NCBI GenBank assembly: GCA_023228995.1
Contig: JALOAD010000015.1
Coordinates: 4,320-68,319 of the forward strand
Origin: JALOAD01 sp023228995 [NCBI: Candidatus Muiribacterium halophilum]
GTDB lineage: Bacteria > Muiribacteriota > Muiribacteriia > Muiribacteriales
Direction of reading: 5' to 3'
Length of the DNA stretch: 64,000 nt
Both the position numbers and the translations under genes were made by a program. Under the pieces are notes generated by a model. It had not been told where the DNA came from, searched no databases, and was given only the letters and a program-made list of their open reading frames with translations. Positions within the stretch are counted from its first letter, which is position 1, and every line of letters begins with the position of its first letter. Positions 58,917-64,000 of the stretch are shown in pieces.

Positions 58917-61900
58917 TTATTTTGGACCTTTAATCCCAGAACCAGTAATTACACTATTCCCATTTTTAGAAGGAATTACATTAATCTGAAGTGGAATTCT
59001 GTCTTTTAAAGCTTGAACATGCGATATTAAACCAATTATTTTACCAGAATGTTTTATTGCAGCCAGTGTATTAAGTGCTGTATGCATAGTTTCATCGTCT
59101 AGAGTACCAAATCCTTCATCAAGAAAAAGTGATTCAACACTTACCTTACCTGAATTAATCTCAGAAAGACCTAATGCAAGTGCAAGACTTACAATAAAAC
59201 TCTCTCCACCCGATAGATTTTTTGTACTTCTAATAATCCCAGCTTGATAATTATCAATTATATTTAATTCTAATGGTTTTTCTTTATCTCTAATTAAAAG
59301 ATATCTGTCAGAAAGTTTTTTAAGCTGATTATTTGCATATCTGACTACTATTTCAAAAGTTAAACCTTGGGCAAAATTTCTAAACTTTTTACCATCAGCT
59401 GAACCAATAAGTTCATTAAAATCATAAAATTCACTATAAACTTTTATATGTTTTTCCAACTGATTTGATTTATCACAATGTTTTTTTTTCTTTTCTAAAT
59501 CAGATTTTAATTTTTCATTTATTGCTCCAGTTTTCTGATTTATCTCATTAATTATATTATTAATATTTAAAATTTCTTCAGGTAAATTCGTTATATCAAT
59601 ATTTTTTAATTCCTCTGATTTATTCAATTCTTCTGAAGTAATTTTAAATTTATTCAAATTAACATCAATATCATTTAATTTTGAATTTAAAATTTTGCTT
59701 TCACTATATAAAAGCTCTTTTTTTTCATTTAATTTACTTATTTCATTTTTTTGAAAATAACATTCAAATAATTCATCTAAATTTTTAAAATTATTATCAA
59801 TACAAATTTTATTGATAATTTTATCTATTTTATCAAATTCATTATTATATTTTTCAATTTTAATTTTTACTTCTTCATATTTATTTTTTTTAATTTTAAT
59901 TTCATTTAAAATTTCATTTAATACATTATTAAAATCTTTTATCTCTATATCTTTTTCATTAAACTTATTTTCTATTCTATTCTTTTCTTCATCAGTATTC
60001 TTTTCACCAAATATATTTAATCTTTGTATTTTTAGATTTTCAAAATCAATTTTATAATCAAGAACTTCCTTTTCAATAAAATCCAAATTATCACTTTTAT
60101 TTTTAAATAATTTTCCTATTGAAACTAATTCTAATTCTTTTAATTTTTTTTCATTTTCAGCTTTATCTTTTTCGATTTTTGTATTTTTAAAATCATCATA
60201 TTTATTAAAAAATTCAGACATTATATTTTCATAAATGTTTAACTCTAAAATTTCATTAGTTAATAAAACTCCACTTTTAGTTATTTTTTGGTTATTTAAA
60301 GTTATATTTTCTTTGTTATCGGTTATTTTTTTTAAGTTTTCAGCTAAAAGATCTTTTGAGTTATTTAAACCTTTTTTTTCGACAGATTTTTTTTTGTCCA
60401 ATACATTATATTCTTCATTAAAAACTTTTTTATTTTCTTCTAAATCATATAACTTTTTTTTATTAATTTTTAAATTTAAAAGTTTTTCATTAAATTCTTT
60501 TAATATAATCTGTTTTTGCTCTTTTAAATCTTTTAGAAATACAATAATATTTTCATCAATAATATTTTTGGGAAGAATATTAATTTTATTTAATTTTCTT
60601 TGAATTGTAATTATTTCATGTTGTATAAATTCATTATCTTTATTAAGGTAATTGTTAATATTATCAAGTTCTGTAATTTTATTTTTCAAATTATTTATTT
60701 CAGACAATTTATTCTGCATAGAAATTCTATTTTCCTCAAGAGCATTTTTTTCTTTATCAAATACTTTTATATTTTCTTTTTCAGAAAACGGATGTTTTTT
60801 TGAACCGCATAAAGGACAAGGAACACCATTAACAAGATTGTTTCGCAATTCTTTAAGATTTTTTATATTATTTGATAGAATAAATTTTTTTTCAAGTAAA
60901 GAAACAGTTTCCTTTAAAATATTATAATTTTTTTCTAATAATTTTAATTCATTATTTTTATTTTCAATTTCCTTAGAATTCAGTTGTGTTTGTTGAATAT
61001 TTTTAGAAATTTTTTCTTTCTTAATATTTAATTCTTTGTATATTTCACTTACATTATCAATGTTTCTAATATAATTTTTATTTTCTTCAATAAAATCAAT
61101 TATAAAATCTTCATCTTTTTCTTTTAAAATATTAATAATATCATCGTTTAATTTAGTAATTTCTTTTTCAATTTCTTTCATATTTATTGAATTTTCAATC
61201 AAATTTTTTTCATTAATTTTTAATTCACTTTCATAATCTAAAATATCTTTTTTTAATTTTTCAGAATTTTCCTCTAATATATTAACTTCTTTATAATTAT
61301 TAAGATTATTTGAGTGTAAAATTTTCAAATTAGTATATTTTTCTTCTGATATTTCAACAATTTCAAGAGAATTCAACTTTTTTCCCATTTCTTTAATTTT
61401 AAAAATCAAATCATTTATGAAATGCTGATTTTTATCAAAATCCAATTTCACATTTTTAACAATTTGTTTTTCTTCATTAATTACTTTTTCTTTATTAAAA
61501 ATAGTTTTGTTCAGATCGTTTAATTTAATATCAATTGGAATTATCTTATTAATATTTTCATAAACAATTAATTTTTCCTCTTTTACTTTTTTAAATTCCT
61601 CTTCCAATTTAACTCTTAAAAATTCTTTCGTTTTTATTTGTGATTCAATATTTTTAATTTCATTTTCTAATAAAACCAATCTTTCCATTTCATTTTTTTT
61701 AAATTCAATATTATTTTTATATAAATTTATTTCATCAGAAAAATTCATTGATTTTATAATTTTATTTAATTTAAGAATTTCAGGTTCAAAATCTATTATC
61801 TTTTTTTTATTATTTTGAATATCATTTAATATATTTTCCCGATTATTTTCATTTTCTGCAATTTTTTTCATAAAAGATAATTTATCTTCTAATATATTCT

Positions 61901-62615
61901 TCTTTTTTAAAAGTAATTCTTCTTCATTTTTTTTAACTTTCAAAACATTATTAAAATCATCAATTTCCTGTTGAGAAAAAAGTATAATATTACTTAACTC
62001 AGACTTTATAATTTCTAATTCAGATTTTTTAATTTTATTTATTTCATGAACTTTTTTTGAAATATCACTATATATCTTTGTACCAGTTATCTGTTCAAGC
62101 ATTGGAGCTTTTTCATCACCAGAAGATTTAAGAAAATCTGCAAAACTATTTTGTGCAAGCAACATAGAACGAGTAAATCTTTCAAAATCCATACCAGTTT
62201 TTTTTACAATCTCTAAACTAACTTCCTTTAATTTATTTGCTATAATAATTCCAGTTTTATAATCCGAAAGTTCGTGTTTTGGAGACTGCAAATTACCATT
62301 AAGATTTTTTTTAGCTTTATTTTGAGAAAAATGACTCAAAAACTTACCTTCATCTGTTTCAAAAAGTAATTCAGAAAAAAAATACCCAGTATTTCTAGTC
62401 ATAACTTCATTTGAACCTTCGGTTATTTTACCAGTTCTTGGAGTTTGACCATATAAAGCAATACAAATAGCATCAAGAATTGTAGATTTTCCAGCTCCAG
62501 TAGGACCACAAATTGCAAATATACCATCAGATAAATAATCTCTGTGAGAAAAATCTATTATCCATTCACCTGAAATAGAATTAACATTACAAAATCTAAG
62601 CCTAAGGATTTTCAA
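58917..62615 (-). CDS. sbcC: exonuclease subunit SbcC (Rad50-like)
   Basis: 1232 residues with a TTG start at 62615 supported by GGAGG just upstream. The N-terminal ATPase half has Walker A GPTGAGKST near residue 37. A very long Lys/Glu/Asn/Ile-rich coiled coil follows, split by the zinc hook CPLC near residue 598. The C-terminal half has the ABC signature LSGGESFIVSLALALG and Walker B LFLDEGFGTLD. With SbcD it forms an ATP-dependent nuclease that processes hairpins and double-strand ends. It is encoded 24 bases after sbcD. Confidence 0.96.
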   Translation of the reverse strand: MKILRLRFCNVNSISGEWIIDFSHRDYLSDGIFAICGPTGAGKSTILDAICIALYGQTPRTGKITEGSNEVMTRNTGYFFSELLFETDEGKFLSHFSQNKAKKNLNGNLQSPKHELSDYKTGIIIANKLKEVSLEIVKKTGMDFERFTRSMLLAQNSFADFLKSSGDEKAPMLEQITGTKIYSDISKKVHEINKIKKSELEIIKSELSNIILFSQQEIDDFNNVLKVKKNEEELLLKKKNILEDKLSFMKKIAENENNRENILNDIQNNKKKIIDFEPEILKLNKIIKSMNFSDEINLYKNNIEFKKNEMERLVLLENEIKNIESQIKTKEFLRVKLEEEFKKVKEEKLIVYENINKIIPIDIKLNDLNKTIFNKEKVINEEKQIVKNVKLDFDKNQHFINDLIFKIKEMGKKLNSLEIVEISEEKYTNLKILHSNNLNNYKEVNILEENSEKLKKDILDYESELKINEKNLIENSINMKEIEKEITKLNDDIINILKEKDEDFIIDFIEENKNYIRNIDNVSEIYKELNIKKEKISKNIQQTQLNSKEIENKNNELKLLEKNYNILKETVSLLEKKFILSNNIKNLKELRNNLVNGVPCPLCGSKKHPFSEKENIKVFDKEKNALEENRISMQNKLSEINNLKNKITELDNINNYLNKDNEFIQHEIITIQRKLNKINILPKNIIDENIIVFLKDLKEQKQIILKEFNEKLLNLKINKKKLYDLEENKKVFNEEYNVLDKKKSVEKKGLNNSKDLLAENLKKITDNKENITLNNQKITKSGVLLTNEILELNIYENIMSEFFNKYDDFKNTKIEKDKAENEKKLKELELVSIGKLFKNKSDNLDFIEKEVLDYKIDFENLKIQRLNIFGEKNTDEEKNRIENKFNEKDIEIKDFNNVLNEILNEIKIKKNKYEEVKIKIEKYNNEFDKIDKIINKICIDNNFKNLDELFECYFQKNEISKLNEKKELLYSESKILNSKLNDIDVNLNKFKITSEELNKSEELKNIDITNLPEEILNINNIINEINQKTGAINEKLKSDLEKKKKHCDKSNQLEKHIKVYSEFYDFNELIGSADGKKFRNFAQGLTFEIVVRYANNQLKKLSDRYLLIRDKEKPLELNIIDNYQAGIIRSTKNLSGGESFIVSLALALGLSEINSGKVSVESLFLDEGFGTLDDETMHTALNTLAAIKHSGKIIGLISHVQALKDRIPLQINVIPSKNGNSVITGSGIKGPK

Positions 62616-62639
62616 AATTCCTCCAATTGAACTATCAAA

Positions 62640-63860
62640 TCATTCCGAGTCTAAAACTTTTTTATAAACATCATTAAAAAGTAATCTAAAGGTTTTTTTT
62701 TGTTCTTCACTAATATTATTAACTTCAAGACAATTATCAAATACTTCATCAGGAGTCAATTCTTCTAGTTTAATTTCAGTTTCATTTGTATTAAAAACCA
62801 TATTTAGGACTTTTTTGTTGTTTATCCTTAACACTTTTACATTTGAATCTTTAACGATTTCATTTACAATAAAATTTAAGCCTTCAATTATATCATCACC
62901 ATTATATTCAATTTCAACCCAAGAATCATTTTGTTCCTTTACAATAAATTCAAGTTTTTCCGTTATAAAATTAATATCACCAACTATTTTTTCAAGCTTT
63001 TGAAACCATGGTATATCAAATTCATTAATAATAGTTTCATTATTTTGCATTTCAATAATTATAACTTTTTTACTCTCAGAAATTTCTCCAAATCCCATTG
63101 GTAAAGGAGAACCTGAATATCTAATATTTTGTCTTTTACCAACTTTTTGACAAACATGAAGATGACCCAAAGCAGTATAATCAATACTTTCAGGAAAAAC
63201 ATTAGAATCAACATGAGTTATAGTCCCAACATAAAGTTCTCTTACACCATCTCCGTCAATAGTTTTTCCACCAGCAGTAAAAAGATGACCTGTAAAAACT
63301 ACTGGAATATAATAATCTTTATTATTATTTCTAATTTGATTTATTTTTTCAGTTAAAATACTATAATGCTGTTTTATACCCTCAATAAGTCGTAAATTCT
63401 TATCTTCAATACTTTCATTATTCCCAACATTTCTAATATCCCTATCTCTAAGATAAGGAACTGCACAAACAATAACTTCTATATTATTATTAGAATCTCT
63501 AATCTCAATAATTTCTTTTTGTATATCATCGCTAATTGAACCAATCACATGAATATTCAAAGGTAAAAGAATTTTTCTTGAAGCTTCCAAAAAAGAAGGG
63601 GAATCATGATTGCCGCCAGTAATTATAACATTTTTGCAACAAGTTCTAGACACTTTTGCAAGAAAATCAAAATACAATTCTTGAGCATAATTTCCTGGAG
63701 TACCAGTATCAAATATATCTCCACAAACAAGTAGAAGATCAATTTCCTGTTCTTTTATGGTTTGTAAAAGCCAATCAAAAAACTTTTCAAACTCATTATA
63801 TCTTCTTTCGTTAAAAAGCATTTTACCAATATGCCAGTCAGATGTATGTAGTATTTTCAT
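62640..63860 (-). CDS. sbcD: exonuclease subunit SbcD (Mre11-like)
   Basis: 406 residues. All calcineurin-like phosphoesterase motifs are present: TSDWHIGK near 7, CGDIFDTG near 46, GGNHDSPSF near 82, VFTGHLF near 183 and ALGHLHVCQ near 220. It is the nuclease partner of the downstream SbcC. A GGAG SD lies just before the ATG. First gene of a two-gene operon; 140 bases upstream to the window edge hold no gene and end in a REP-like repeat. Confidence 0.96.
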   Translation of the reverse strand: MKILHTSDWHIGKMLFNERRYNEFEKFFDWLLQTIKEQEIDLLLVCGDIFDTGTPGNYAQELYFDFLAKVSRTCCKNVIITGGNHDSPSFLEASRKILLPLNIHVIGSISDDIQKEIIEIRDSNNNIEVIVCAVPYLRDRDIRNVGNNESIEDKNLRLIEGIKQHYSILTEKINQIRNNNKDYYIPVVFTGHLFTAGGKTIDGDGVRELYVGTITHVDSNVFPESIDYTALGHLHVCQKVGKRQNIRYSGSPLPMGFGEISESKKVIIIEMQNNETIINEFDIPWFQKLEKIVGDINFITEKLEFIVKEQNDSWVEIEYNGDDIIEGLNFIVNEIVKDSNVKVLRINNKKVLNMVFNTNETEIKLEELTPDEVFDNCLEVNNISEEQKKTFRLLFNDVYKKVLDSE

Positions 63861-63978
63861 GTAAATCTCCTTTTTTTATTCTAACATTTTTAATATAAAA
63901 ATTCATTAGCATATAAAGACTCCTAAAAACATTCTATAAGAAATTGAATCCTATAATTATATAAACAAAAATCAATAT

Positions 63979-64000
63979 AATGTCATCCCTGTACTATTCT
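63979..64000. repeat. REP-type repeat fragment at the right edge
   Basis: TGTCATCCCTGTACTATTCT, the reverse complement of the AGAATAGTACCGGAATGACA half-unit seen at 51500-51545, apart from two bases. It is probably the start of a third repeat block continuing beyond the window. Confidence 0.7.

Overview
This window comes from a very AT-rich bacterial chromosome. The organism appears to be a diderm, motile, signalling-rich anaerobe-type bacterium. It carries lipoprotein and signal-peptide genes, a type IV pilus/secretion engine (pilB, pilT, pilC and a pilin), two flagellar rod genes (flgB, flgC), and many SpoIIE-type phosphatases and STAS proteins. The lipoyl synthase pair is LipS1/LipS2 rather than classical LipA. 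The phylum cannot be fixed from the sequence; a low-GC candidate phylum such as Muiribacteriota, or a spirochaete-like group, is only a guess. Almost all of the window is coding, in tight operons with ATGA/TAATG overlaps and clear Shine-Dalgarno (SD) sequences. I found no rRNA, tRNA or CRISPR array.

Layout. 1-2283 (-): a GH13-like glycosidase translationally coupled to a DUF89 protein. 2340-6501 (+): M50 protease, pyrimidine-nucleoside phosphorylase, MEMO-like protein, TPR protein. 6496-16024 (-): an unusual operon starting from a near-consensus promoter. It holds three amidohydrolase-fold genes (a dihydroorotase-like gene that has lost most metal ligands, a deoxyadenosine/MTA/SAH deaminase, adenine deaminase), then HDOD, a GAF-SpoIIE-HATPase fusion and HD-GYP-REC. 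16145-18815 (-): a TolB-like propeller lipoprotein and two STAS proteins. 18816-19371: mosaic repeats. 19372-30015 (-): the nusA-infB-rbfA-nrnA-truB-ribF core operon, interrupted by a GAF-SpoIIE phosphatase and followed by a degenerate alkaline phosphatase and a secreted phospholipase D/lamin-tail protein.

30152-35501 (-): a MoxR-DUF58-BatA-type membrane operon. 35655-42061 (-): NHL-repeat protein, STAS, aroE, pilB, pilT, pilC. 42196-42987 (+): a nitrilase-family amidase. 43136-51103 (-): the most distinctive locus, with acylphosphatase, a microcompartment shell protein carrying a repetitive tail and a terminal four-cysteine motif, LipS2, LipS1, a cyclodeaminase/cyclohydrolase-fold protein, an Asp-box-like propeller membrane protein and a large hybrid histidine kinase. 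51104-51792: a second mosaic repeat block holding a 154-bp MITE-like element. 51793-53287 (+): flgB, flgC, marC behind a sigma-28-like promoter. 53264-55535 (-): an ABC exporter with a His-rich TPR partner. 55662-63860: pilin, a further STAS gene, family 4 uracil-DNA glycosylase, SulP transporter and the SbcCD nuclease.

The genes suggest a cell that invests heavily in partner-switching (SpoIIE phosphatase/STAS/HATPase) and cyclic-nucleotide-type signalling, with purine and deoxynucleoside salvage. Two enzyme-like genes with disrupted active sites (14645-16024 and 21104-22423) and the shell-protein/LipS1-LipS2/cyclodeaminase operon are the best candidates for undescribed biology.
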